In this document: piece after piece, positions 1-6,334 of the stretch
How positions within the stretch are numbered: the stretch's first letter is position 1
How the letters are laid out: each line of letters begins with the position of its first letter
NCBI RefSeq assembly: GCF_019417665.1
Contig: NZ_DXUU01000085.1
Span: 1 to 7,178 of the forward strand
DNA length: 7,178 bases
Origin: Ruminococcus sp.
Lineage (GTDB): Bacteria > Bacillota > Clostridia > Oscillospirales > Ruminococcaceae
Direction: 5' to 3'
Notes under the pieces: model-generated
What the model was told of the DNA's origin: nothing
What the model saw: the letters and a program-made list of their open reading frames with translations, nothing else
Databases searched by the model: none
Made by a program: the position numbers and the translations under genes

Positions 1-17
1 AGTTGCTCATGCTGTAA

Positions 18-1490
18 TCAAGGGAATAAAAGACCATCGTACTGGCAGCAGTTAAAGTAATGCATCACTGCATATGTCACCAGATGCTGATAATATTTGT
101 CGGCGATATTGGTACGCTCACGGATCTCATTGTGATTCGCTGTCAGAAACGCTGTGATCGCTTCTATGTCCATAGTCACGCCGAGAGAAGAGAGAGCTTT
201 TGCAGACAGCAAAAGCAGTGCATATGCATTCACCAGACGTTCTGTCAAGTCAAAATATGCTTCTTCTGCTATGGCACTTCGCATGGTGTCCCTGCATTCC
301 TCGTACATTGCCAGGATGACTTCTGGTTCTGCCGCCAACAGATATTCTGACAATGCCTTGCCCAGAACACCGTAATTCCGTTGACAAAAAGCGTGAATCC
401 GATCACTGTGTTCCCGGCTGTCGGTGAACACCAGTTCAAAGCTGAGCAGACGTGTATCCAGTCCTCTGTTATGCATGCGAGCTTCTGTCAGCAGTCTGCA
501 TTCTGAAGATGTGATCGTGATCAGCTTCCAGGTATCTGATTCCCGCAGATCCGCATTGGTGTTACAGCGGCTCTTGTCCTGTTCCAACGTAATAGTATAG
601 AATAGGTTTTCCAGATTTACGCCGGAAGATACCGTTGCTTCATCAAAGAGCTGTGGAATCCCGAATTTCTGAGCAAAATTCTTGACGATTGCATTCAGCG
701 TACCGAAGAATGGAATGTAGACCTTTTTATCGTCTGGTTTGGTAAACACCGATGCCATCAGGGTCTGTGCCGTACTCTTTCCAGTCGTAGTCTTCCCATA
801 AAAAGAGATGATGAATGACTGTAACGGCAAACTGCACCGCAAGCTGAGATATGCCAAAAAAAGTGAGGCACAGCTACAGCACAAGGCAAACATGATGGCT
901 GGATTGGTCAGTAACTGATCGAGTCCTTCTGTATACGCCTGCATGGTGATGCCCTCCGTATACTGCAATACCTGCTGTTCTTTTTCATATGCCCGGAATC
1001 GCAGCTCTCCGTTCTGCATGGCGAACCCCATGCTGCCAGACTGTTCCCTGACTTCCAGCTTTGCGATGCGGCGAAACAGATAGCGGCTCAGACTGTCGGC
1101 ATGATCGATATCCATGAGCAGTCCGTACCGGGAAAGTTTTATCACGTCCTTAGGATACAGCATATCATAATCTGCTGTGACCATTCTGCCATTGATGTTG
1201 AGTTCTACCCGATACACATTGTTCCTGTCCCGGTATGCAGAATCCACTTGAAACCAGCTGCAAAGCCATATCAGTTCCAAATGGGACGACTTGGAAACCG
1301 CAAGCAAAATGTACTGCCCCTCCACTGGGATCACCGGATAGTACGGTTCTGTTGCCCGCAAACGCTGCATTTGATTTTGGGAAATCTTCCTTTTTTCATA
1401 TTCCTGCATTCCGCCCAGAAGCTGTTCCCGTTCTTCCGCTGAGAGCTTTTCCGGAAGTTCCGGAATGCAAGGTGGTCTATAGATCCTCAT
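18..1490 (-). CDS. DUF927-family P-loop ATPase (helicase-like)
   Basis: The 490-residue protein is predicted to be a cytoplasmic NTP-driven motor of the DUF927 family, which is found in mobile elements and often linked to helicase or primase-helicase proteins. Visible motifs are a Walker A loop GKTTTGKS (residues 232-239), a Walker B-like strand ending in FDEA (282-285), a sensor-like strand ITITSSE (324-330) and a conserved arginine in LDTRLLSFEL (R347). Residues 1-180 resemble no primase I can name. The ATG at 1488-1490 has a strong AAAGGAGG site (1497-1504) six bases upstream. A terminator hairpin lies just ahead of that site, so expression probably needs read-through or a promoter hidden in the hairpin. 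The gene ends in TGA at 18-20, and with only 17 bases beyond I cannot tell whether its C-terminus is shortened. The fold call is firm; the role in replication or maintenance is inferred. Confidence 0.85.
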   Translation of the reverse strand: MRIYRPPCIPELPEKLSAEEREQLLGGMQEYEKRKISQNQMQRLRATEPYYPVIPVEGQYILLAVSKSSHLELIWLCSWFQVDSAYRDRNNVYRVELNINGRMVTADYDMLYPKDVIKLSRYGLLMDIDHADSLSRYLFRRIAKLEVREQSGSMGFAMQNGELRFRAYEKEQQVLQYTEGITMQAYTEGLDQLLTNPAIMFALCCSCASLFLAYLSLRCSLPLQSFIISFYGKTTTGKSTAQTLMASVFTKPDDKKVYIPFFGTLNAIVKNFAQKFGIPQLFDEATVSSGVNLENLFYTITLEQDKSRCNTNADLRESDTWKLITITSSECRLLTEARMHNRGLDTRLLSFELVFTDSREHSDRIHAFCQRNYGVLGKALSEYLLAAEPEVILAMYEECRDTMRSAIAEEAYFDLTERLVNAYALLLLSAKALSSLGVTMDIEAITAFLTANHNEIRERTNIADKYYQHLVTYAVMHYFNCCQYDGLLFP

Positions 1491-1510
1491 ATTTTTCCTC
1501 CTTTCAAAGC

Positions 1511-1549
1511 AAAAATGCCGCAGTTCCGAACGATCAGAACTGCGGCATT
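1511..1549 (-). terminator. Intrinsic terminator between the 130-residue gene and the DUF927 gene
   Basis: A perfect 13-base inverted repeat (1514-1526 and 1537-1549) encloses a ten-base loop. Read on the minus strand, the GC-rich stem is followed by TTTTT (1511-1515), the signature of a Rho-independent terminator. There is no T-run on the plus-strand side, so it acts in one direction. It ends transcription of the 130-residue gene, but lies only seven bases from the DUF927 ribosome binding site. Confidence 0.87.
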
Positions 1550-1571
1550 CGCTTATCCGGCAAACAGATCC

Positions 1572-1964
1572 TTACTTCTCTGCAAGAAGGCGGATCTTTC
1601 GAATATTCGAGTATTCCAATTCACCGCATGATCTGTTTCGCACCTGAAACTCCACACGACAGTTGATAAAGTCCTCTACAAAAGCAATATTCGCCTGCGA
1701 GATCAGGACGGAGAACGGATACGCATCGATCCATTCCCCATTGACACTGGTCTTGAATGTGATACCGTTGTCCAGCTGGATACCTAACATCACACGTTCT
1801 TGCTCTCCTTCACCACAGTACCAGAACGCTTCTGTGATCACACCCTGATAAGTACCCTCATCGATCACAAAAACCTCTTTTCTTGCTTCCAGCCGTCTGC
1901 CTCTGACAGTGTTTCCATCTGCCTTTTCATTTGTGATCTCCACGAATCCTTCCATCTGTTCCAT
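1572..1964 (-). CDS. Hypothetical protein, 130 residues
   Basis: I do not recognise this family. The predicted protein is acidic, soluble and rich in alternating beta-type segments, for example the stretch from about residue 34 (VIDEGTYQGVITEAF) through the GIQLDNGITFKTSV region. There is no signal peptide or membrane segment. The beta-rich pattern and the neighbouring DUF927 ATPase would fit an OB-fold or single-strand DNA-binding accessory protein, but that is inference without a diagnostic motif. The ATG at 1962-1964 has a GGAGG site (1971-1975) six bases upstream; a second methionine at residue 4 is less well placed. The gene begins 17 bases after the 145-residue gene and is followed by a strong terminator, so it is probably the last gene of that transcript. 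Confidence 0.85.
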   Translation of the reverse strand: MEQMEGFVEITNEKADGNTVRGRRLEARKEVFVIDEGTYQGVITEAFWYCGEGEQERVMLGIQLDNGITFKTSVNGEWIDAYPFSVLISQANIAFVEDFINCRVEFQVRNRSCGELEYSNIRKIRLLAEK

Positions 1965-1981
1965 ATGTTACCTCCCCCAGG

Positions 1982-2419
1982 TCAAGCAAGAGACACAATG
2001 GCGACGGTATTGCCATTCTTGTCTTCTTGCAGCTGCTCGATGCGTCCGCAGCGGGTAGACGCATTTTCTTTCCATTCCATATCCGGCATTGCCTCAGCAA
2101 TTTTGTCAACAAGAGAAGTGGCATAGATCACACCGCCTTTTCCAACAGTAAATGCCGAAACCGTATCTTCCGGAACAGCGATGATTGCTAATCGTTCCTT
2201 GCCTAACTGGATCTTAACAGCGTGCGGCATTTCCAATGCATTGTACAGGTCATGATTCAGTTTCAGCCGCTTTGAGCCATTGGTACAGATCACGCTCATG
2301 CAGCCTGCCTTTCCTGTATCTGCTGTGATCTCACTGAACCCTGCTGTCAGATCAATGTAATTTGCATCGGTCTCCGTTACTTTTTCAAATTTCTTGTTAC
2401 CACTCAAATATTTTGCCAT
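1982..2419 (-). CDS. Hypothetical protein, 145 residues
   Basis: The family is not recognised. The protein is soluble with no membrane segment. Its middle section (about residues 47-80, containing GSKRLKLNHDLYNAL and then KIQLGKERLAIIAV) has a pattern seen in small DNA-binding or transcription-associated proteins: a basic strand, a helix, then a strand after a glycine-lysine turn. This is a weak resemblance only. The C-terminal part includes DKIAEAMPDMEWKE and a short basic-acidic segment. The ATG at 2417-2419 is preceded by an AAAGGAAG ribosome binding site (2427-2434). The next gene follows after 17 bases and is presumably co-transcribed. The transcript could start at a promoter candidate about 110 bases upstream, or read through from the 227-residue gene, because I see no terminator between them. 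Confidence 0.87.
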   Translation of the reverse strand: MAKYLSGNKKFEKVTETDANYIDLTAGFSEITADTGKAGCMSVICTNGSKRLKLNHDLYNALEMPHAVKIQLGKERLAIIAVPEDTVSAFTVGKGGVIYATSLVDKIAEAMPDMEWKENASTRCGRIEQLQEDKNGNTVAIVSLA

Positions 2420-2440
2420 GACAGCTCTTCCTTTCTAAAA

Positions 2441-2551
2441 TTAAAATAGTCGATTAGCTTCTGATGCAATTGCACCACGTCCTTTCATTTCATCATAGCC
2501 AAAGCACCCTTGCTCTGACTGTAGTACAATTATCTCATATCCCGCTGCCAT
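2441..2551 (-). CDS. Candidate small ORF, 36 residues
   Basis: An ATG at 2549-2551 opens a 36-codon frame ending in TAA at 2441-2443, just ahead of the ribosome binding site of the 145-residue gene. The peptide begins MAAGYEIIVLQSEQG and ends EANRLF, and its composition looks protein-like rather than random. The same frame stays open for ten more codons upstream (PENLAYT precedes the methionine) before a TAA, so it may be a fragment of a longer gene. Against it, the ATG has no recognisable ribosome binding site, and the frame overlaps a plausible promoter. It could be a leader peptide, a decayed gene remnant or chance. Confidence 0.3.
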   Translation of the reverse strand: MAAGYEIIVLQSEQGCFGYDEMKGRGAIASEANRLF

Positions 2552-2557
2552 TGTATA
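2529..2557 (-). promoter_or_regulatory. Candidate promoter for the 145/130-residue genes
   Basis: On the minus strand, TATACA (2552-2557, four of six matches to the -35 consensus) is separated by 17 bases from GATAAT (2529-2534, five of six matches to the -10). It would start RNA near 2522 and leave a leader of about 100 bases before the ATG at 2419. It overlaps the candidate 36-codon ORF, so at most one of the two may be functional in its simple form. Confidence 0.33.
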
Positions 2558-2610
2558 CGCCAAATTTTCAGGTTTTTCTTACCTGACAAATGGTATGGAC
2601 TCACCCCATA

Positions 2611-3294
2611 TCAAGCTGCCGTTTTTTCCAAATTTGCAAAAAGCACTCTTACTGCGGCACGCACTGCCATCAATTCTGTATTTTCATGTAGCTTTGCGAC
2701 CTTGTTATCGTAGTCTTTCTTATCGCTGCATTCGATCAAGATCATCTTCTTTGCAAGTAAGTACGTTTGATATGTCAGTCTGAACTCTCTTTCTTTCATA
2801 GAATCCAATAATTTTCCACCTGGTTTGCAGCACCGATAGAGTGTTCTTGCACTTTCACACCATTCGTTTCCGAGTTCTACAGCCTCTTCTGCGACTGCCA
2901 TATGGATCCCCCTTGCGGGTTCATATCGTACCAGATCAAACATGGACTCCAGTATCTTTCTTGCAGTTTTTTCTTCACATTTCCATTTTGCGTTTTGTGA
3001 CACTGCAGTAACGGAACAATAGTACTGGTCTGCGATCCGCTTTTTTGCCTCCTCATATTGTCCATTCTCGATCAGCTGCATCAACTTACTAGGACGTTTT
3101 TCTCTGCGTTTCCGGTTCTCCAGTGTGTCCTCCCGATTCAACAGATCGTATTCTTTTTTCTCACAAACAGCCTGTTCCTCAAATACCGGAAGTCTGACTT
3201 CCGGATCAAATGAATTCTTTTGACTGTCCGTCATTTGTGTGTAAACGTCCATTTTTAGTTCATCAAATTTCGTGTTTTCATGCTTCGTGCTCAT
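2611..3294 (-). CDS. Hypothetical protein, 227 residues
   Basis: I do not recognise this protein. It is charged and mostly helical, with no signal peptide or transmembrane segment. Residues 1-65 are polar and probably flexible (a MSTKHENTKFDELK start, then a basic RKRREKRPSK patch at 61-70). From about residue 72 it appears compact and alpha-helical, with four cysteines among residues 93-156 (C93, C106, C146, C155) and a CC pair at 155-156 that do not form a clear zinc motif. I chose the ATG at 3292-3294 because AAGGAGG (3301-3307) sits six bases upstream. An in-frame ATG ten codons earlier (3324) would place that ribosome binding site inside the gene. The gene follows the terminator of the DUF960 operon, so it probably begins a new transcript. 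No function can be assigned. Confidence 0.87.
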   Translation of the reverse strand: MSTKHENTKFDELKMDVYTQMTDSQKNSFDPEVRLPVFEEQAVCEKKEYDLLNREDTLENRKRREKRPSKLMQLIENGQYEEAKKRIADQYYCSVTAVSQNAKWKCEEKTARKILESMFDLVRYEPARGIHMAVAEEAVELGNEWCESARTLYRCCKPGGKLLDSMKEREFRLTYQTYLLAKKMILIECSDKKDYDNKVAKLHENTELMAVRAAVRVLFANLEKTAA

Positions 3295-3351
3295 GATTTT
3301 CCTCCTTATACTCGCCTTGATCAAAAAAGCGTATATAAGTATTTGTTCTTT

Positions 3352-3375
3352 CAGAAATTTCTAAAAAAATTTCTG
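3352..3375. repeat. Inverted repeat upstream of the 227-residue gene, possible operator
   Basis: A perfect nine-base inverted repeat, CAGAAATTT (3352-3360) and AAATTTCTG (3367-3375), surrounds a six-base AT-rich spacer. It lies about 60 bases ahead of the 227-residue start, after the preceding terminator, where a promoter is expected. A weak -35-like TTTAGA (3360-3365, minus strand) and -10-like AATACT (3338-3343) are 16 bases apart and would overlap it. A repressor operator is possible, but the AT-rich arms make chance occurrence plausible. Confidence 0.35.
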
Positions 3376-3392
3376 CTGTGATTTATGAGCAC

Positions 3393-3430
3393 AAAAAAAG
3401 AGCATCGCAACGAAAATTCGCTGCGATGCC
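3393..3430 (-). terminator. Intrinsic terminator after the DUF960 operon
   Basis: An eight-base stem (GCATCGCA at 3402-3409, TGCGATGC at 3422-3429) with further inner pairing is followed on the minus strand by seven T residues (complement of 3393-3399). It starts about ten bases after the DUF960 stop codon, the usual place for an operon-ending Rho-independent terminator. Confidence 0.88.
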
Positions 3431-3439
3431 CTCCAAAAA

Positions 3440-3730
3440 TCAATATTCTTCTGCCAACAGCATGGTACAATGTTCCCCATCATCCATGATATACACCTTT
3501 GCTGTGATTGACTTTTCTGCCAGTACAAAGTACGTCATTGCAAACTGCGGCTGTTCCGCCGTATGATATACAACTTGCAAACCATGATCTCCGCTGAGTC
3601 GGAACACCTGCAAGTAGTCCTTCGGTTCTGGCATTCTGTCCACACATTCCCACAGAAAAACTTGCAAGTACAGTGGAATCTCTGCATCTACTCCCCTGGT
3701 CAGGTATCTACCCTTTGATTTTTCAAACAT
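3440..3730 (-). CDS. DUF960 family protein
   Basis: The 96-residue protein matches the DUF960 pattern: RYLTRGVDAEIPLYLQVFLWECVD near the N-terminus (from residue 8), a second DYLQVFRLS strand (38-46), and a tyrosine-histidine and glutamate-proline segment (VVYHTAEQP, 53-61) typical of the family. The family has no established biochemical function; members occur in Firmicutes and their mobile elements. The protein is cytoplasmic with no membrane segment. The pentapeptide YLQVF occurs twice. The ATG at 3728-3730 lies inside the 3' end of the recombinase gene, overlapping it by 31 bases, with a GGAG site (3739-3742) eight bases upstream, so translation is probably coupled. It is the last gene of the DUF1643-recombinase operon. 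Family call fairly sure; role unknown. Confidence 0.86.
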   Translation of the reverse strand: MFEKSKGRYLTRGVDAEIPLYLQVFLWECVDRMPEPKDYLQVFRLSGDHGLQVVYHTAEQPQFAMTYFVLAEKSITAKVYIMDDGEHCTMLLAEEY

Positions 3731-5274
3731 ATTCTTTGCTCCTTTACCTTGGAATCGAACATCTCGTACAGTTCCCCACGCCGCATGGTAACAGTTTCTG
3801 TCAGCTCCACTACGCCCAAACCCATATCCAGCACAATGTCAAAGTCATAGGGTCGCACATGGACTTCTTTCACAAACTGCTGAACAAATGTGCGGAACTC
3901 CTCGGTGTTCCGCCTCAACTCTTTCCACTGCGTATGCAGGTATGCGACATCTTCATAGGCGATAGGTTCCAGCAGCTTTAGTTCGTGCAGTCTGGTTTCC
4001 AGTGCTGTTTTTTCGCTTTCCAGTTGTTCCGCCCGTTGCAGCAAGTCATCGGTAAAGATACCCTTTTCGATTGCTTTCGTGATGTTTGCAAGGCTGCCCT
4101 GCACTCCGTTGTACTGTGCAGAAATCGCTTCATGGTGAGTATCGAAATCATGGTTAAACTTCTGCACCTCTTGATTCACCTTAGCAACAAGTTTCTTCAA
4201 ATTTTTCGACTTCAATCTCTCACCGATCAGCACAGCAACGTAAGCGTCCAGATAATCCTTATTCAACTCTTTGTTATTGCACGCCGCCCTGTGGGTATTG
4301 CACCGGTAGGTAGCAAGTCTGGTCTTACTTCTTCCCGAAAATCTCAGGTTTCCGATCATTCGTTTTCCGCACACATCGCAGACCAGTTTCCCCGTCAGCA
4401 GGTAAAACTCTTTGCTGTGATAGCGACCAGCGTTCCGTTTGTTCCTTGCCTTGATCCGCTGCACCTGTGCAAACAATTTCTTGCCGATGATGGCGGGGCA
4501 GCCACCCTCAATGCGAATGTAACTGTCCTTTTGAGCGTGGTTATTTCGTTTGCCGTCTGCCTTTGCCGCAGCCTTATTGAACACAAACACACTGGTATAT
4601 TTTTCATTGCTGAGAATTTCATACAGGCTATTTTTCCCGAACAATTTCCCACGTTTTGTCTTGTAACCGTGAGCGTTCAAATGGTCGATGATCGCACTGT
4701 AGCCGTAACCCTCTGCAAACATTTGAAAGATGATTTTCACTGCTTCTGCTTCGTAAGGGTTTATGACGAGATGCTTATCTTCTGCAACATCGTATCCCAG
4801 CGGTGGACAGCCGCCAGTGTGCTTACACTGCAAAGCAGTCTCGTTCATGCCCTTCATGACTTCCCTTGCCAGATTCTTGCTGTAGTACTCTGACATGCCC
4901 TCCAGAACCGCTTCCATCATGATGCTTTCCGGAGAATCGTCCATGCGTTCCAGCACGCTGCAAAGCTTGACATGATTCTTTTTCAGCTTCTTTTTGTAGA
5001 TGGCACTGTCATATCGATCTCTTGAAAAGCGGTCAAGTTTATGCACCAGAACGATGTCAAACAGTCCTTTTCCGCTGTCTTCAATCATCTGCTGGAACTG
5101 CGGTCGGTTGTCCGTCGTTGCCGATCTTGCCTCGTCCGTATAGGTGGAAACTACTTGCCAGTGGTTCTGTTTGCAGAACTGATTCATGGCTCGTATCTGG
5201 GCATCAATGGACTCACTTCTCTGGTTATCACTGGAAAATCGAGCGTACTGTGCTACCTTTGGAATGCTCAACAT
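3700..5274 (-). CDS. Large serine recombinase (site-specific integrase/resolvase family)
   Basis: This 524-residue protein should catalyse site-specific DNA cutting and strand exchange through a serine-DNA intermediate, as in integration or excision of mobile elements. The N-terminal catalytic domain (about 1-145) shows YARFSSDNQ with R12 and nucleophile S14, and the LDRFSRD motif with D81, R82 and R85. A recombinase domain (about 155-270) begins at PPLGYD. A zinc ribbon follows (C299, C302, C325, C332), then a probable coiled coil (about 355-435) and a short C-terminal region. Length and domain order are normal for a large serine recombinase, and all key residues are intact, so it is likely active. 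Its ATG overlaps the preceding stop by seven bases (ATGTTGA), with a weak GAGG site upstream, suggesting translational coupling. Placement inside an operon, rather than at an obvious element edge, is unusual; I found no attachment site. Confidence 0.96.
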   Translation of the reverse strand: MLSIPKVAQYARFSSDNQRSESIDAQIRAMNQFCKQNHWQVVSTYTDEARSATTDNRPQFQQMIEDSGKGLFDIVLVHKLDRFSRDRYDSAIYKKKLKKNHVKLCSVLERMDDSPESIMMEAVLEGMSEYYSKNLAREVMKGMNETALQCKHTGGCPPLGYDVAEDKHLVINPYEAEAVKIIFQMFAEGYGYSAIIDHLNAHGYKTKRGKLFGKNSLYEILSNEKYTSVFVFNKAAAKADGKRNNHAQKDSYIRIEGGCPAIIGKKLFAQVQRIKARNKRNAGRYHSKEFYLLTGKLVCDVCGKRMIGNLRFSGRSKTRLATYRCNTHRAACNNKELNKDYLDAYVAVLIGERLKSKNLKKLVAKVNQEVQKFNHDFDTHHEAISAQYNGVQGSLANITKAIEKGIFTDDLLQRAEQLESEKTALETRLHELKLLEPIAYEDVAYLHTQWKELRRNTEEFRTFVQQFVKEVHVRPYDFDIVLDMGLGVVELTETVTMRRGELYEMFDSKVKEQRICLKNQRVDT

Positions 5275-5561
5275 CTGACCGCCTCGACCGGCAGAAAGAT
5301 GTCCTCACCGTAGCTGTCATCTATGATTTTTACGCCGTGCAGATAGGTCTTTTCGCCGATTTCAAACAGTTCCACAAACTCCATTTCGGATACAACAAAA
5401 TGCTGTATTTCAGACTGTTCCAGTAAAACAAAACAACCGATTTCGTCCAGATTTTCCACCTGATATTCTTGCAGCATTGTTTCTGCTTTTTCCCGAATGT
5501 ATACTTGCAAAGCCGTATTTTCAATACGGTTCATCTCCTGTAAATCAGTCACTTTTATCAT
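5268..5561 (-). CDS. Hypothetical protein, 97 residues
   Basis: The family is not recognised. The protein is small, strongly acidic and cytoplasmic, with a helical N-terminal half (about residues 1-38, including REKAETMLQEYQ) and a beta-rich C-terminal half (from IGCFVLLEQSEIQHFVV to DIFLPVEAVRC). No catalytic motif or membrane segment is visible. It is locked between two genes: its ATG overlaps the DUF1643 stop by four bases (ATGA), and its own stop overlaps the recombinase start by seven. A good GGAGGAG site (5570-5576) sits eight bases ahead of the start. A small acidic protein made directly before a serine recombinase could be a recombination directionality or accessory factor, but this is speculation from position alone. 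Confidence 0.88.
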   Translation of the reverse strand: MIKVTDLQEMNRIENTALQVYIREKAETMLQEYQVENLDEIGCFVLLEQSEIQHFVVSEMEFVELFEIGEKTYLHGVKIIDDSYGEDIFLPVEAVRC

Positions 5562-6082
5562 ACTTCAAACTCCTCCATTTCATAGGGTTCTAATGTCCAC
5601 TCTCTTCTGACCGCTGGTGTAAGTGGGTGGCAGGCATTTTTTCCGATCTGGTACAGCTTGTTTGCGTGCGGTTCCAGCAAATCAAGCACCCACTTTTGCC
5701 GTTCCCGTACACGCTGGGTATTCTTTCCGATAGTACCCCAGGCAATGATAATGGCATCGCTCATGGCAGCGTATTGCTCTATGATTGCATCACAATCTTC
5801 ATCGATCAACTCATCATCACCATTGAAACGCAGGCACAATTTTTCCGTGATCCTGCTGTACAAGTTTACAATGTTGACACTGCCGAAACCAAGCTGATAC
5901 AAGTTGTTGATGACCAACATTGTTGTCATGTCAAAGTTGACGGTATCCGCTGTATTCGGATTGATCATGATGACCATTGCAGTGGGCTTTTCGCTGTCCC
6001 ATTCTTTCCGCAACAGCAGGCGGTGCTTTTTATCATCTGAAAAGATCGCCTTGCTTTTGATTACTGTTGTTTCTTCTTTCAT
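5558..6082 (-). CDS. DUF1643 family protein
   Basis: The 174-residue protein has the full DUF1643 pattern: an N-terminal strand pair with HRLLLRKEW (20-28), MINPNTAD (39-46), GFGSVNIVNLYS (65-76), IIIAWGTIGK (111-120), an arginine-rich RVRERQ segment (124-129), and CHPLTP (151-156) followed by RREW. The family is common in phages and mobile elements. Its biochemical role is not established, so I assign none. I place the start at the ATG at 6080-6082 because GGAGG (6088-6092) lies five bases upstream. An upstream in-frame ATG at 6130 would put its start inside the preceding terminator hairpin region and lacks a ribosome binding site. It is the first gene of a coupled operon with the 97-residue protein, the recombinase and DUF960. 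The terminator directly before its ribosome binding site is odd and may control the operon. Confidence 0.9.
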   Translation of the reverse strand: MKEETTVIKSKAIFSDDKKHRLLLRKEWDSEKPTAMVIMINPNTADTVNFDMTTMLVINNLYQLGFGSVNIVNLYSRITEKLCLRFNGDDELIDEDCDAIIEQYAAMSDAIIIAWGTIGKNTQRVRERQKWVLDLLEPHANKLYQIGKNACHPLTPAVRREWTLEPYEMEEFEV

Positions 6083-6092
6083 AGCTACCTCC

Positions 6093-6124
6093 AAAAAAAG
6101 AGGCTCAGCATCACGCCAAGCCTC
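6093..6124 (-). terminator. Intrinsic terminator flush against the DUF1643 ribosome binding site
   Basis: GAGGCT (6100-6105) and AGCCTC (6119-6124) form a stem with possible added GC pairing inside the loop, followed on the minus strand by seven T residues (complement of 6093-6099). It closes the amidotransferase and small-ORF transcript. The T-run is immediately followed by the GGAGG of the DUF1643 gene, leaving no room for a normal promoter after the terminator. Confidence 0.82.
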
Positions 6125-6136
6125 CCACAAACATTT

Positions 6137-6217
6137 TCACTTACTCTTCTTGACCAGTGCCAGCAGTTCAACCCCACAAGCTACCCCAGCCAGAAACATT
6201 TCAATCGCAATCGGCAT
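6137..6217 (-). CDS. Small ORF, 26-residue hydrophobic peptide
   Basis: This ORF starts at ATG 6215-6217 and ends TGA at 6137-6139. The peptide begins MPIAIEMFLAGVACGVE, is hydrophobic over about residues 3-22, and ends in the basic tail KKSK, the look of a single membrane-spanning peptide with a cytoplasmic C-terminus. It overlaps the end of the preceding small ORF by 17 bases in another frame. An extended AAGGAGGTGA motif, fully complementary to the 16S rRNA tail, lies upstream with a rather long 12-base gap from GGAGG to the ATG. A frame stop right at that site means no longer version exists. No family is recognised; a toxin-like or membrane-regulatory peptide are options, and a non-coding stretch is still possible. 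Confidence 0.45.
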   Translation of the reverse strand: MPIAIEMFLAGVACGVELLALVKKSK

Positions 6218-6311
6218 CGATGTATTTCACCTCCTTTTCCTGCAATTCCATGGCGATCCCGATGCCGCCTACCACCAGTGTCAGTATCAGTCCTGCAATA
6301 AATTCTTTCAT
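6201..6311 (-). CDS. Small ORF, 36-residue membrane peptide
   Basis: The ATG at 6309-6311 has a good GGAGG site (6319-6323) seven bases upstream, and the frame ends TGA at 6201-6203. The peptide opens MKEFIAGLILTLVV and is hydrophobic from residue 4 to 21, then continues with a charged tail (ELQEKEVKYIDADCD). This predicts one transmembrane helix with a charged, acidic C-terminal end. It starts 23 bases after the amidotransferase stop, so it is probably in the same transcript. The ribosome binding site and composition support real translation; the family is unknown. Together with the overlapping 26-residue peptide it forms an unusual pair of tiny membrane proteins. Confidence 0.6.
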   Translation of the reverse strand: MKEFIAGLILTLVVGGIGIAMELQEKEVKYIDADCD

Positions 6312-6334
6312 GTTGATTCCTCCATTTTCTTGTT

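Noticed and set aside
1927..2124. A 65-codon minus-strand frame bridging the 145- and 130-residue genes
   Set aside because: It overlaps both better-supported genes in another frame and has no suitable start signal.
2569..2585. Small inverted repeat CAGGT/ACCTG after the 227-residue gene
   Set aside because: Only five pairs and no T-run on the minus strand. Too weak to call a terminator.
3295..3324. An upstream in-frame ATG for the 227-residue gene
   Set aside because: Using it would place the strong AAGGAGG site inside the coding region. The ATG at 3292-3294 has correct spacing.
3985..4893. A 302-codon open frame on the plus strand
   Set aside because: It is wholly antisense to the recombinase, whose motifs are intact. 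It has no good ribosome binding site, and its composition is that of a reverse-strand shadow.
6083..6130. An upstream in-frame ATG for DUF1643
   Set aside because: The extension would translate through the terminator hairpin and has no ribosome binding site, while the ATG at 6080-6082 follows GGAGG directly.
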